64,000 bases of DNA. It comes from Butyricicoccus intestinisimiae (GTDB lineage Bacteria; Bacillota; Clostridia; Oscillospirales; Butyricicoccaceae). The translations under genes and the position numbers were made by a program. A model generated the notes under the pieces. It saw only the letters and a program-made list of their open reading frames with translations. It was not told the DNA's origin and searched no databases. The stretch lies in contig NZ_JAHLQI010000005.1 in the NCBI RefSeq assembly GCF_018918345.1, positions 1 through 64,000 of the forward strand. The letters are read 5' to 3'. This document shows positions 7,916-16,064 of the stretch, in pieces; the stretch's first letter is position 1, and each line of letters begins with the position of its first letter.

Positions 7916-8722
7916 TTACAGGTGATATACGTGTTTGGCGGTCTGATAAAAGACCTTCTCATGATGCTTTTCTGGAATCAAGCACTGCATGAAGTGAATA
8001 TACTGTTCCATGTTGACGAGCGGCCAGTCAGTGCCGTATATGACCTTTTCATATCCACCTGCATAGCCCAGCCACGTGCGGAGCAGAGAAAAATATCCGC
8101 TGTTTTCTTCAAACAGTTCATCCAAATCAAACAATCCTTCAAGCAAACCGGACAAATCGGCAAAGACATTGGCATTTTTCTCCAGCACAGCGGCGGCGTC
8201 CGGCAGCCATGGATTGCCGAAGTGGCACATGACAAACCGCGTCTTGGGAAACTGTGCGGCGGCTTCATCGACAGTGAGCGGATGACAGTACTTTAAAAAT
8301 CCCATGCCGTTGGCGGTCGAGCCGGTGTGGATGGCAACCGGTTTGTCATATTGCGCCGCCAACTCATACAACGGGAAAAAGCGCGCATCTCCGACATATA
8401 CGTGGTTGTAACCGGGATACAGCTTGATGCCGACACAGCTTTCGCGTTGTAGATTCTGTTCCAGCAGGTCAAGAATGTGTGCGTCCGGCAGGGCTTCCAT
8501 CACTTTGTTGTCCAATCCAATGCAGTAGCGCAGAAAGTCCGGATACTGATGGCATTCCGGACGAATGCTGCCGTTGCCCATGACAACGGCGCGTTCGATA
8601 TTTAAACGGGCAAATTCTGCCTGTAAATGCTCCTCCGTGTACAAATGACCGACTCGTTCGGCCATCGGTGCAAAGCTCGGAATTGCCTTGCTGAAATGCA
8701 TGTGTGCGTCGATAATTTTCAT
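7916..8722 (-). CDS. Amidohydrolase-family (TIM-barrel) protein
   Basis: A 268-residue metal-dependent hydrolase of the amidohydrolase-2 type (ACMSD/predicted TIM-barrel). Metal and catalytic residues visible are H7 and H9 (DAHMHF), K100 (GIKLYPGYN), H132 (IHTGS), H167 (CHFGNPW) and D232 (YGTDWP). Members act as decarboxylases, lactonases or hydrolases on small ring or amide substrates; I cannot name the substrate. The gene stands alone between its terminator and the divergently oriented Crp/Fnr regulator, which could control it. Confidence 0.85.
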   Translation of the reverse strand: MKIIDAHMHFSKAIPSFAPMAERVGHLYTEEHLQAEFARLNIERAVVMGNGSIRPECHQYPDFLRYCIGLDNKVMEALPDAHILDLLEQNLQRESCVGIKLYPGYNHVYVGDARFFPLYELAAQYDKPVAIHTGSTANGMGFLKYCHPLTVDEAAAQFPKTRFVMCHFGNPWLPDAAAVLEKNANVFADLSGLLEGLFDLDELFEENSGYFSLLRTWLGYAGGYEKVIYGTDWPLVNMEQYIHFMQCLIPEKHHEKVFYQTAKHVYHL

Positions 8723-8828
8723 AAAAAAGACTCCCGTATTCTATGCGATGTATTCATCATACTGCGTTTTTGAGACGCGGTCAAGCGGTGGTTTGAGGTC
8801 GGATGTGTTGCGGATTGTAAAAATCTGG

Positions 8829-8857
8829 TTGACGATGTCTGGGATACGCGGTATAAT
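8829..8857 (+). promoter_or_regulatory. Promoter of the Crp/Fnr regulator
   Basis: TTGACG at 8829-8834 and TATAAT at 8852-8857 with 17-base spacing; a near-consensus vegetative promoter about 50 bases ahead of the gene. Confidence 0.72.
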
Positions 8858-8907
8858 TTTTTTAGCAGTAGTTTGTATGGGATGAACAAACGGCAAGGAG
8901 GCAGAAT

Positions 8908-9597
8908 ATGGCGCTGACGGCAAAACAGGAGAGCAAATTTTTGGAATCCAGCTTGTTTGTCGGCTGTGAGAAAGACAGCCTTCGTGGGCTGGCGCAGATT
9001 GTAATGCCGCACAGTTTGTTCAAGGGCGAGGTGCTCCGCGTGACGCGGGAACAAGAGGCGGTAGGCTTTTTGCTGTCCGGAAAACTTGAAATCTGCAATT
9101 TGTACGGTGTCCTGTATTACAATATATGCCCCGGCGAGTGCGTTGGCATGGAAGATTTGTTTTCGGAAGTTACACCTGTCGTGGAGTGCTGTGTTCGCGC
9201 AAAGACAAACAGCATGCTGACCTTCCTGACACACCAGCAGATGCGGGAACTGCTCCAAGAAAACAGACAGATTCGAGAAAATTATCTGACGATGCTGGCA
9301 AATCAGGTGCACCATTCGCTCAATCGGCTGCAGCAGTTTACGGCACCGACGCCGAGCATTGCACTTGGCATGTATTTGCTGCAGCATGAGACAGAGGGAC
9401 TGGTACGGCTGACAGACGGCTTTGCGGGACTTGCCCGCAGACTCAATATCAGCCGTGCGACGCTGTATCGCTCGATGGCAGAGCTGGAACAGATGCAGAT
9501 AATTTCTCATTTTGAAAAAACGATTGCCGTCTTGGATGTTCAGCGATTGTACGGGTATGTGCAGTCGCAGTCGGATATTCCGTCTATTTTGGAATGA
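8908..9597 (+). CDS. Crp/Fnr-family transcriptional regulator
   Basis: A 229-residue regulator. An N-terminal cyclic-nucleotide-binding-like beta roll covers about residues 15-125 and contains CPGECVGMEDLFSE. A long dimer helix follows, then a winged helix-turn-helix at about 165-215 (LTDGFAGLARRLNISRATLYRSMAELEQM). The cysteines (C24, C65, C76, C98, C99 by approximate count) are not arranged like the Fe-S ligands of Fnr. Clostridial relatives sense oxidative or nitrosative stress or metabolites. AAGGAGG precedes the ATG and a strong terminator follows, so it is a single-gene unit. Confidence 0.9.
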   Translation: MALTAKQESKFLESSLFVGCEKDSLRGLAQIVMPHSLFKGEVLRVTREQEAVGFLLSGKLEICNLYGVLYYNICPGECVGMEDLFSEVTPVVECCVRAKTNSMLTFLTHQQMRELLQENRQIRENYLTMLANQVHHSLNRLQQFTAPTPSIALGMYLLQHETEGLVRLTDGFAGLARRLNISRATLYRSMAELEQMQIISHFEKTIAVLDVQRLYGYVQSQSDIPSILE

Positions 9598-9608
9598 TAG
9601 ATACAACA

Positions 9609-9643
9609 AAAAAGCGCAGATCTGCGGATCTGCGCTTTTTTTG
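9609..9643 (+). terminator. Rho-independent terminator after the Crp/Fnr gene
   Basis: A perfect 13-base stem (AAAAGCGCAGATC / GATCTGCGCTTTT), TGCG loop, T run. Confidence 0.93.
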
Positions 9644-9988
9644 TTTTGAGAGAGATGAGACAGCAAACATTCCGCAAATGTGAAGATGGTTGAAGATGTG
9701 TATAGAGGAATAGCGTTTGCTTTGTGATACGAAGGTCTTTCGCTGTGTGTGACGATACAGCAAAAAAGGAGATGCGGCATGTGGCTCCGTCTCATACTCC
9801 GGTATGCTGAAAGAAAAAGAGCGTTGCAGAATGATGTCTGCAACGCCCTTGTTAGCATGTGCTTAGTATACGGGATTTTTGTGGAATTGTCAATCAAAAG
9901 TGCAAAAAAACTTGAATATTTACAAAGATTTTATCATATTTAGAAATATTTGAGTAGAAAAATACTCCGATAGAATGAAAATCTTATC
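9644..9988. other. Gene-free stretch
   Basis: Between the Crp/Fnr terminator and the spoIVA stop I see no convincing gene. The longest open frame here (9749-9943) has no ribosome site and a composition unlike real proteins. The only structure is the hairpin at 9821-9846. The right part is AT-rich. Confidence 0.6.
9821..9846 (-). terminator. Probable terminator of the sipL-spoIVA operon
   Basis: A perfect inverted repeat, GCGTTGCAGA / TCTGCAACGC with a 6-base loop. On the minus strand it is followed by a T-rich run (CTCTTTTTCTTTC). It lies about 140 bases past the spoIVA stop. Confidence 0.7.
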
Positions 9989-11467
9989 CTATAGAATAAT
10001 ACAAATTAAGCCGCCGGAGCCCTCGTTGATGATGCGCTCCAGTGTTTCCTGCAGCTTGCTGCGGGCGTCCTCCGGCATGCGGGCGAGCTTGGTGTTCATG
10101 CCTTCGCTGACCAGCTCATTGAGTGATTTGCCAAAAATATTGGTCTGCCAAATGCGTTCCGGCTCTCCGTTAAACTCTGACATCAGATAAGCGACAAGAT
10201 CCGCGGACTGTTTTTCCGAACCGACAATGGGAGAAACCTCGGTTTGAATGTCTGCGCGAATCATGTGAATGGAGGGCGCGGAAGCGGTTAAGCGCACGCC
10301 GTATCGGCCGCCCTGCCGCACAATTTCCGGCTCATCCAGCTTGAGTTCGTCGATGGTCGGCATGACGATGCCGTAACCGGTCTGCTGCACCTGCTGCAGC
10401 GCGCCGTCAAATCGCTGATATTCCTTTTGGATGGCGGCAAGCTTGGTGAGCAGGGGAATGAGATCCGCCTCTCCACGGATGGGCAGTCCCGACTGTTCAC
10501 CTGCGATTTGATAAAAAATTTCCTGCGGGATGCGCATTTCCAGCTGGACGCTGCCGGTACCCAGCTCCATCGAGACAACCTGCGCATCGGACACATAGTC
10601 TGTCTGCGCGAGTGCCTGTGCACACGCTTTCATGTCCCGCATGCGGCCGATGCGCTGTGCCTGCGTGCGGATGCCGTCGTAAACGGACTCTTTGACGCGA
10701 TGACCGGCTGGGAGCGTGTTGACCCACGGCGGCAGCACAATGCCAACCTCCCGCACGGGAAATTCGTACAGCACAGCCTTGAGCACGGCGCCCATTTCCT
10801 CGGCATCGATGTTCATGCAGTCCGCGGCAATGGCGGTGACGTCGTAGGAATCGGAAATTTGCTGACAAATATGCTGCGCTTCCGCGCCCTGCGGCTGCAT
10901 CGAATTGACCAGAACGAGAAATGGTTTGTGCAGGCTTTTCAGCTCGCGAATCACGCGATCCTCCGCGTCCAGATACGCTTCGCGCGGAAAATCCGTTACA
11001 GTACCGTCGGTTGTCACGACAAGACCAATGGTGGAGTGGTCGGCAATGACCTTTCGCGTGCCCAACTCGGCAGCCTGCGCCATGGGAATGGGGGTGTCGC
11101 TCCATGGTGTCGAGACCATGCGCGGCGTGTCCTCTTCAGTCTGCCCGAGTGCGCCGTCAATGAGATAGCCGACGCAGTCCACCAGTCGAATCTTGCATGT
11201 CCCATCATCGTCCAGCGCAATTTCTGCGGCTTCTTCCGGCACAAATTTCGGCTCCGCGGTCATGATGGTTCGGCCGGAACCTGATTGCGGCAATTCATCT
11301 TTGGCGCGTTCGCGCCGATACACGTTGTCGATGCCGGGCAAGACCAGCGTTTCCATAAATCGCTTGATAAGGGTGGATTTTCCGGCTCGAACCGGCCCGA
11401 CGACGCCGATATAAATGGTGCCGCCGGTACGGCGGCTGATATCTTCGTATAGTTTTTGACGTTCCAT
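9989..11467 (-). CDS. spoIVA: Stage IV sporulation protein A (spore-coat basement ATPase)
   Basis: Self-assembling ATPase that polymerises on the mother-cell face of the forespore membrane and forms the base layer of the coat; it is also needed for cortex formation. The product is 492 residues, the Bacillus length. Walker A is GPVRAGKST at 24-32, and the C-terminus GGLICIIL is the conserved end that contacts SpoVM in Bacillus. The frame extends 21 codons further upstream, but ATG 11467 has GGAGGTG directly ahead and yields the conserved start MERQKLYEDISRRTGGTIYIG. It lies just downstream of the SipL-like gene, whose coding end it nearly touches. Confidence 0.97.
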   Translation of the reverse strand: MERQKLYEDISRRTGGTIYIGVVGPVRAGKSTLIKRFMETLVLPGIDNVYRRERAKDELPQSGSGRTIMTAEPKFVPEEAAEIALDDDGTCKIRLVDCVGYLIDGALGQTEEDTPRMVSTPWSDTPIPMAQAAELGTRKVIADHSTIGLVVTTDGTVTDFPREAYLDAEDRVIRELKSLHKPFLVLVNSMQPQGAEAQHICQQISDSYDVTAIAADCMNIDAEEMGAVLKAVLYEFPVREVGIVLPPWVNTLPAGHRVKESVYDGIRTQAQRIGRMRDMKACAQALAQTDYVSDAQVVSMELGTGSVQLEMRIPQEIFYQIAGEQSGLPIRGEADLIPLLTKLAAIQKEYQRFDGALQQVQQTGYGIVMPTIDELKLDEPEIVRQGGRYGVRLTASAPSIHMIRADIQTEVSPIVGSEKQSADLVAYLMSEFNGEPERIWQTNIFGKSLNELVSEGMNTKLARMPEDARSKLQETLERIINEGSGGLICIIL

Positions 11468-11483
11468 AAGCACCTCCGCGTGG

Positions 11484-12971
11484 TTATCGGACCGGAATGA
11501 GCAGCATTTGTGCCTGTGTGTTCGTGACATCCTCGGTCAGCTGATTGGCTTGCCGGATGGCATCTACGGTTGTGCGGTAGCTCTTGGCGATGTCCCAGAG
11601 CCGTTCTCCGGCATCCATATAACGCAAAATCACAGACACTGGCACGGTCGGGCTGCATACTTCTGTGTCAACGGTCAGCGTGGTCAAATCGCGGATGGTC
11701 AGAGATTCCTGAGCCAAGACAGAACAGCGGCCGCTCAGAGACAATACGATGGAATCCTCCCCGCTGACAGCGGCGGAAGCGCGGCATTGCAGTGCTTGCA
11801 GGCGCACGGTTTCCGGTGCTGCCGGCACATCTAGCGGCATTTGCACCGCGCGGTGAATCGAATAATAACAGCCATCTTCGGCGCGGTACAGCACACATAC
11901 CATCATGCGCAGACAGAGCGGAGAAGATTCCTGCATCAGGCGGTCGGTGACCGCTGTGACATCGGCTATTTGCGCTATTTTCATGCCGACCGAAAGCGTT
12001 TCGGAGGCTTCACACCCCAGCTCTGGCAGCAGCTGGCAGGAGGAAAGCGGAATGGAACGGCTTTCTATCTGCACCGGATGCTGCAAATGATAGACATCTT
12101 CGATGGTCTGCAAGGTCAGCGTTTCAAAGGCCGTGAGCAGCACCGAGACGCCGAGACCGACGCTAATGAGACCGTCATCGCGCAGTTCTGCGTCCAGATG
12201 GCGCACGGCAAAGCGCACCGAGAGCTGTGCGTCGTCTTTCATGCCCTCTGCCTCTACAATCTGTGTGAATGACAGCACGCAGTCTGCGTTTTCCAATAAA
12301 CCATCGGTTGTCTCCGCAAGCAGATGTAGGACGGCATCTCCCTTGATGATTGCCTTCTCGTTCATCAGCCGGCAATCGGAAAGTCGCAGCTCGGCGCGCG
12401 GAACGGCGATGCTGCTGTATCGAGAAAAATCCGCAAGATTGACATCATCCATCAGGGTAAACTCTTTGCGGCAGGCGCAGACCGGAAGCGTCACGAGGTG
12501 CGATGCAGACAAGATTTCTAAACATTCGTCTGCATCATCAAATGCGGTTGTCAATGTCAGTGATTCCGGACAAAAGACCTGACAGGAGATGCACAGCGTT
12601 GCCGTCACTGACAATTTGCGCGAATTCATAATGCGTGCATCAGCGGACACAACCTGACAGGAGGCAAACAATTGACAGTGCTCGTTGATGTCCTGCGCTT
12701 CTTCGATGTGCGCAAAGCTGACTGGGATGTCCAGCTTTCGCAAGCCGCCGCCCTCCGGAACATAAAAGACCGTCATGCGAATGCTGCCGGATAAAAAAAC
12801 GCGCCCAGACTGCGGCACATCGTCTTTGAGCTGCGGGGTTCCGAACACGGCGGCGATGCGCATAAGATCGGGAAACGTGTCCGGAACAATTGCATCCGCC
12901 GTTTCTTCATAGGTATTTACGGTGTCCAGCAGCAGACGGCTGATATCAAATGTGCTTTTTTTCGGTTCCAT
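11484..12971 (-). CDS. sipL: SPOCS (DUF3794) and LysM protein, SipL-like SpoIVA partner
   Basis: A 495-residue protein with repeated beta-rich SPOCS/DUF3794 segments through most of its length and one LysM domain in the last ~50 residues (YMDAGERLWDIAKSYRTTVD, then IRQANQL and LLIPVR). This is the architecture of Clostridioides SipL, which binds SpoIVA through its LysM domain and tethers the coat to the forespore. Its position immediately upstream of spoIVA in one operon strongly supports that role. AGGAGG precedes the ATG, and sigma-E-like elements lie upstream. The function is inferred from architecture and context. Confidence 0.86.
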   Translation of the reverse strand: MEPKKSTFDISRLLLDTVNTYEETADAIVPDTFPDLMRIAAVFGTPQLKDDVPQSGRVFLSGSIRMTVFYVPEGGGLRKLDIPVSFAHIEEAQDINEHCQLFASCQVVSADARIMNSRKLSVTATLCISCQVFCPESLTLTTAFDDADECLEILSASHLVTLPVCACRKEFTLMDDVNLADFSRYSSIAVPRAELRLSDCRLMNEKAIIKGDAVLHLLAETTDGLLENADCVLSFTQIVEAEGMKDDAQLSVRFAVRHLDAELRDDGLISVGLGVSVLLTAFETLTLQTIEDVYHLQHPVQIESRSIPLSSCQLLPELGCEASETLSVGMKIAQIADVTAVTDRLMQESSPLCLRMMVCVLYRAEDGCYYSIHRAVQMPLDVPAAPETVRLQALQCRASAAVSGEDSIVLSLSGRCSVLAQESLTIRDLTTLTVDTEVCSPTVPVSVILRYMDAGERLWDIAKSYRTTVDAIRQANQLTEDVTNTQAQMLLIPVR

Positions 12972-13017
12972 ATGCCTTCCTCCTATGTCAAGTGTTCCTG
13001 GATGATGCTGTTGATAT

Positions 13018-13047
13018 AGTGTTATGGCGAAGCGGAAAAAAGTATGA
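13018..13047 (-). promoter_or_regulatory. Possible sigma-E-type promoter of sipL-spoIVA
   Basis: On the minus strand TCATACTT (13047-13040) and CATAACACT (13026-13018) are separated by 13 bases. This resembles the sigma-E pattern (-35 containing ATA, -10 starting CATA). The match is imperfect. Confidence 0.4.
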
Positions 13048-13059
13048 CAAGAAAATCAA

Positions 13060-13088
13060 TTGCGGGGAGTCGAAGGGTGTAGTATACT
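13060..13088 (+). promoter_or_regulatory. Putative promoter of the HAD hydrolase
   Basis: TTGCGG at 13060-13065 and TATACT at 13083-13088, 17-base spacing. Confidence 0.6.
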
Positions 13089-13126
13089 GAGACCAGAAGG
13101 CGTGTATTTGAGAGGAGGCGTCCGTG

Positions 13127-13828
13127 ATGCAGCGATTTGCAGTGATTTTTGACTTCAATGGAACAATGTTATTTGATACACCTCTGCAATATCAGGCGTG
13201 GAATATGCTGGCGGAAAAGACCTTGGGGCGAAGCATTGGCATTGACCGGTTTTTGCGCACAGCAAACGGAAGATCCAGTGCAGAAACCGTAGATATTTTT
13301 TGGGGCAATTCTCTGACGACAGATGAGAAGCAAGCATTGATTTTGGACAAGAGACAAGCGTATAAGCGTCTGTGTCTGACGCATCCGGAGCTGTTTCATC
13401 TGGCGGACGGCATTCCGGAGGTTTTGGATTTGCTCAAAAAGCACAACATTCCCTTTACCATTGCGACGTCATCCAATCCGGCGAGTGTGGATTTTTATTA
13501 TGAAAAGCTCGAGCTGAATCGTTGGTTCCGTCGAGAAGATATCGTCTGTACGGACGGCAGTTTTCGCGGAAAACCGGCACCGGATATTTATTGTGCGGCG
13601 GCGAAGGCTCTGCATATGAATCCGGAGAATTGTATTGTGATTGAGGATGCCGTGGCGGGTGCCTATGCGGCGCGCGGCGCGGGCATTGGATATATTGTGA
13701 TCATTGATCCGGAAGATTCCGGCCTGATTTGGGTCGGAGAACAGGTCGATTGTGTCATTCAGGAGCATGAACAGCTGTATGAGATGCTGTGCCAGCGAAT
13801 GCAGGAAAAAAAGACGAATCTCTCGTGA
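13127..13828 (+). CDS. HAD-superfamily hydrolase with a DxN motif
   Basis: A 233-residue, beta-phosphoglucomutase-like HAD protein with a helical cap. Motif I is IFDFNGT (D9 nucleophile, N11), motif II is TIATSSN, the Lys of motif III is in FRGKPAPDIY, and motif IV is IEDAVAG. The second Asp of the usual DxD, the general acid/base, is Asn here; such DxN members exist but their chemistry is less clear. ATG 13127 was preferred to GTG 13124 for its spacing from GAGGAGG. Monocistronic, between its own promoter and a bidirectional terminator. Confidence 0.87.
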   Translation: MQRFAVIFDFNGTMLFDTPLQYQAWNMLAEKTLGRSIGIDRFLRTANGRSSAETVDIFWGNSLTTDEKQALILDKRQAYKRLCLTHPELFHLADGIPEVLDLLKKHNIPFTIATSSNPASVDFYYEKLELNRWFRREDIVCTDGSFRGKPAPDIYCAAAKALHMNPENCIVIEDAVAGAYAARGAGIGYIVIIDPEDSGLIWVGEQVDCVIQEHEQLYEMLCQRMQEKKTNLS

Positions 13829-13842
13829 GATTCGTCTTTTTT
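13806..13842. terminator. Bidirectional terminator (HAD gene / MATE gene)
   Basis: GACGAATCTC / GAGATTCGTC stem with A and T runs on both sides. It overlaps the HAD stop codon and ends 2 bases before the MATE stop on the opposite strand. Confidence 0.92.
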
Positions 13843-13843
13843 G

Positions 13844-15220
13844 TCAGATACAGGCGATTTTTGAGCGGCGAATGCGGCGCATCAGAACGCAGAAAAGTGC
13901 GGCGGAAATGGTCTCCGCGAGGAGAAATGTCCACCAAATCAGAGAGGGCATGTGAATGCGCAGGCCGATGCGGGCGAACAGCCATGCGACGGGCAAAACG
14001 AAAATCAGCTGTCGGCACAGCGAAATAATCAGGGATTCCATGCCGCTGCGCAGGGCTTGGAAAACACCCTGACCGGCAACATTGACTCCGGAAAAAACTA
14101 AGCTGAGGGAGATGATTCGAATGGCACTGACACACAACTGCTCTGTCTCGCCGGATAAGCCAAATACATGGGCGAGAGGAGAGGCGAACAACTCCAACAG
14201 CACGGTGCCGGATAGCATAATCACAAGGGTATACAGCATACCGCATTTGATGCTGAGATTGACGCGCTGTTTATCGCGCATACCATAATTGAACGAGACA
14301 ATCGGTGTAATCGCATCGCGCAGACCGAAGGCGGCAAATAACAAGAACTGCTGAATTTTGTAGTACAGACCGTAGGCGGTTACCGCGTTTTCGCTCACTG
14401 TGCCGAAAATCAGGTTGAGTCCGTAGGTCATGACGGACATGAGCGCCTGCGCGATAATGGCAGGCAATCCGATTGTGTAAATCTGTCGAATCAGGCGCTT
14501 GGACGGCTTGATATAGCGCAGACTGTTTGTAATCTCTTTGTTGATGGTGAGATGGAAAAACAGCGCGACAATACAGGAGACGATTTGGCCAATGACTGTT
14601 GCATAGGCGGCGCCGCGGACGCCCAACGCCGGACAGCCAAACAGACCGTAAATCAGAATAGGATCCAGAATAATATTGGCCACGGCACCGGAAACCTGCG
14701 CAATGGTGGAAAAAAGAGACTTTCCGGTTGCCTGCAGCAGCTTTTCAAAGCAGGAAAAAAAGACCATGCCGAAGGGGATACAGCAGCAGATGCGCAGATA
14801 AGAGATTGCCATGTCGATGACGAGCGTGTTGTTGCTCTGGGACTGCACATAGGCACGCACGCCGACAAGACCGAATGCAATAGATATGATACAGATGACC
14901 AGCGAGAGAAACTCGGCATTTCCGGCAACGCGGTTGACTTTTTCACGATTTCCTTCCCCCAAGGTGCGCGATAACAGGGCATTGGCACCGACGCCGGTGC
15001 CAACACTGAAGGCAACCAGAAGCATTTGAACTGGAAAGGCAAGCGTGAGCGCGGTCAATGCCGCTTCTCCGTGCTGTGCCATGTTTGAGACAAATGCGCT
15101 GTCGACGATATTATAAAACGCCTGCAGCATCATGGAGAAAATCATCGGCACTCCCATGGACAGCATCAAGCGCTGAACCGGTATCGTGCCCATTTTGTTG
15201 ATATTTTTGTGTTGTTCCAT
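13844..15220 (-). CDS. MATE-family multidrug/Na+ efflux transporter
   Basis: A 458-residue integral membrane protein with about twelve transmembrane helices. The duplicated MatE domains are recognisable from PVQRLMLSMGVPMIFSMMLQAFYNIVDS and RDAITPIVSFNYG. Family members exchange Na+ or H+ for cationic compounds across the cytoplasmic membrane. The frame is open 11 codons upstream, but ATG 15220 gives the family-typical start and has GAGG about 8 bases ahead. Between it and spoVM is a terminator, so it is transcribed separately. Substrate unknown. Confidence 0.92.
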   Translation of the reverse strand: MEQHKNINKMGTIPVQRLMLSMGVPMIFSMMLQAFYNIVDSAFVSNMAQHGEAALTALTLAFPVQMLLVAFSVGTGVGANALLSRTLGEGNREKVNRVAGNAEFLSLVICIISIAFGLVGVRAYVQSQSNNTLVIDMAISYLRICCCIPFGMVFFSCFEKLLQATGKSLFSTIAQVSGAVANIILDPILIYGLFGCPALGVRGAAYATVIGQIVSCIVALFFHLTINKEITNSLRYIKPSKRLIRQIYTIGLPAIIAQALMSVMTYGLNLIFGTVSENAVTAYGLYYKIQQFLLFAAFGLRDAITPIVSFNYGMRDKQRVNLSIKCGMLYTLVIMLSGTVLLELFASPLAHVFGLSGETEQLCVSAIRIISLSLVFSGVNVAGQGVFQALRSGMESLIISLCRQLIFVLPVAWLFARIGLRIHMPSLIWWTFLLAETISAALFCVLMRRIRRSKIACI

Positions 15221-15251
15221 CGGATAAACCTCACTTAAAAAAATAAAACGC

Positions 15252-15289
15252 AAAAAAAGCGTAAACCCAGAAACCTGGATTTACGCTTT
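15252..15289 (-). terminator. Terminator after spoVM
   Basis: AAAGCGTAAACCCAG / CTGGATTTACGCTTT stem (one G-U) with an A run at 15252-15258, i.e. a T run on the minus strand, about 55 bases past the spoVM stop. Confidence 0.85.
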
Positions 15290-15344
15290 TCGCTACTCGG
15301 TATGCTTATTTTATCAAATGACAGGTCAAAAAGTCAAGAGCATC

Positions 15345-15431
15345 TTACACGGCAGATGTGTTTTTTATGCCGAAAATTCCGCGCAAAATACCGGCGAGCA
15401 GTTTGGGACTTTTGATAACAACGACTTTCAT
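15345..15431 (-). CDS. spoVM: Stage V sporulation protein M, 28 residues
   Basis: A very short peptide, MKVVVIKSPKLLAGILRGIF plus eight more residues. Compared with Bacillus SpoVM it keeps Ile6, Lys7, Pro9, Lys10, Leu12, Gly14, Ile15 and Arg17. Pro9 breaks the helix and is needed for its preference for convex membranes. SpoVM is an amphipathic helix that marks the forespore surface and recruits SpoIVA, whose gene is 4 kb away here. AAAGGAG lies 8 bases before the ATG. The same frame is open further upstream, so automatic callers may extend or miss it. A terminator follows. Confidence 0.9.
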   Translation of the reverse strand: MKVVVIKSPKLLAGILRGIFGIKNTSAV

Positions 15432-15445
15432 CAGACAGACTCCTT

Positions 15446-15595
15446 TCATGCGTTCCAATGTACGACAATGCCGGCAGCAATGAGCAAAACCGTTGCGATG
15501 GGCAGCAGCAGGCAGGCGGGAAGCAGCTGTGCGAGCAGCAAGCCCAGCCCGAATGCCGCCGCAGCCAGACCAAAGACTCTCCAGCAGCAGACCAT
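15446..15595 (-). CDS. Small hydrophobic membrane protein, 49 residues, upstream of spoVM
   Basis: The peptide starts MVCCWRVFGLAAAAFGLG and has two closely packed hydrophobic stretches around a proline (LLPACLLLPIATVLL), ending VVHWNA. GAGGTGAGG lies directly before the ATG, and the stop is 14 bases before spoVM, so the two are probably one transcript. The frame is open upstream to 15814, but that part overlaps the DUF3021 gene and has no site. I know no characterised homologue; glycine-rich two-helix peptides of this kind occur in related Clostridia. A role in sporulation is inferred only from position. Confidence 0.72.
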   Translation of the reverse strand: MVCCWRVFGLAAAAFGLGLLLAQLLPACLLLPIATVLLIAAGIVVHWNA

Positions 15596-15659
15596 ACACC
15601 TCACCTCTGTCCGCAGTATAAGCGGAAAACGCACAGTTGGTGTCTGTCCTGAGAAAAAT

Positions 15660-16061
15660 TTATTTGTTGAGTTTTTGATTGATGCTGCGCACGGATGCAC
15701 AGTGCAGCAGGTATAAAATCGCATGGATGACCACGTAAATGATTGCGATGGTCGGAAGCATGCGGACGATGAGCAGAGAAATCGAGTGCTCTCCGTAGCC
15801 GCAAATCCAGCCACAAATCAGCGCGGTTAGGCAGGTGAGCGGGGCGTGAATCAACGTCGCTTTCACATTGGATAACTGTTCTGTTTCATAAATCAAAGAC
15901 AACAGCCCAATGATGGCGCCGCCAATCATCCAAACGACGAAGTTTTTCAGGATTTCGGTCATGCCGAGATTGATGTACATTCCGATTGCCACAGAGATGG
16001 CGGCAAAGCCAACGCCGATCATACAATAGCTGAATACATTCATAGGATTCCATTTTTTCAT
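15660..16061 (-). CDS. DUF3021 membrane protein (partner of LytTR regulator)
   Basis: A 133-residue protein with four predicted transmembrane helices and almost no soluble domain, matching DUF3021. The second helix region reads LKNFVVWMIGGAIIGLLSLI. It starts 3 bases after the stop of the LytTR gene. In streptococcal LytTR regulatory systems (HdrRM, BrsRM) a membrane protein in the same operon holds the LytTR regulator inactive; DUF3021 next to a LytTR gene is the Firmicutes form of that layout. The inhibitor role here is inference. Confidence 0.85.
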   Translation of the reverse strand: MKKWNPMNVFSYCMIGVGFAAISVAIGMYINLGMTEILKNFVVWMIGGAIIGLLSLIYETEQLSNVKATLIHAPLTCLTALICGWICGYGEHSISLLIVRMLPTIAIIYVVIHAILYLLHCASVRSINQKLNK

Positions 16062-16064
16062 AGG

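Noticed and set aside
9749-9943. Possible 64-residue protein in the gap before spoIVA
   Set aside because: No ribosome site, it contains the spoIVA terminator hairpin, and its composition is not protein-like.
15596-15814. Longer N-terminal extension of the 49-residue membrane peptide
   Set aside because: It overlaps the DUF3021 gene, lacks a ribosome site and has random composition; the site before 15595 is strong.
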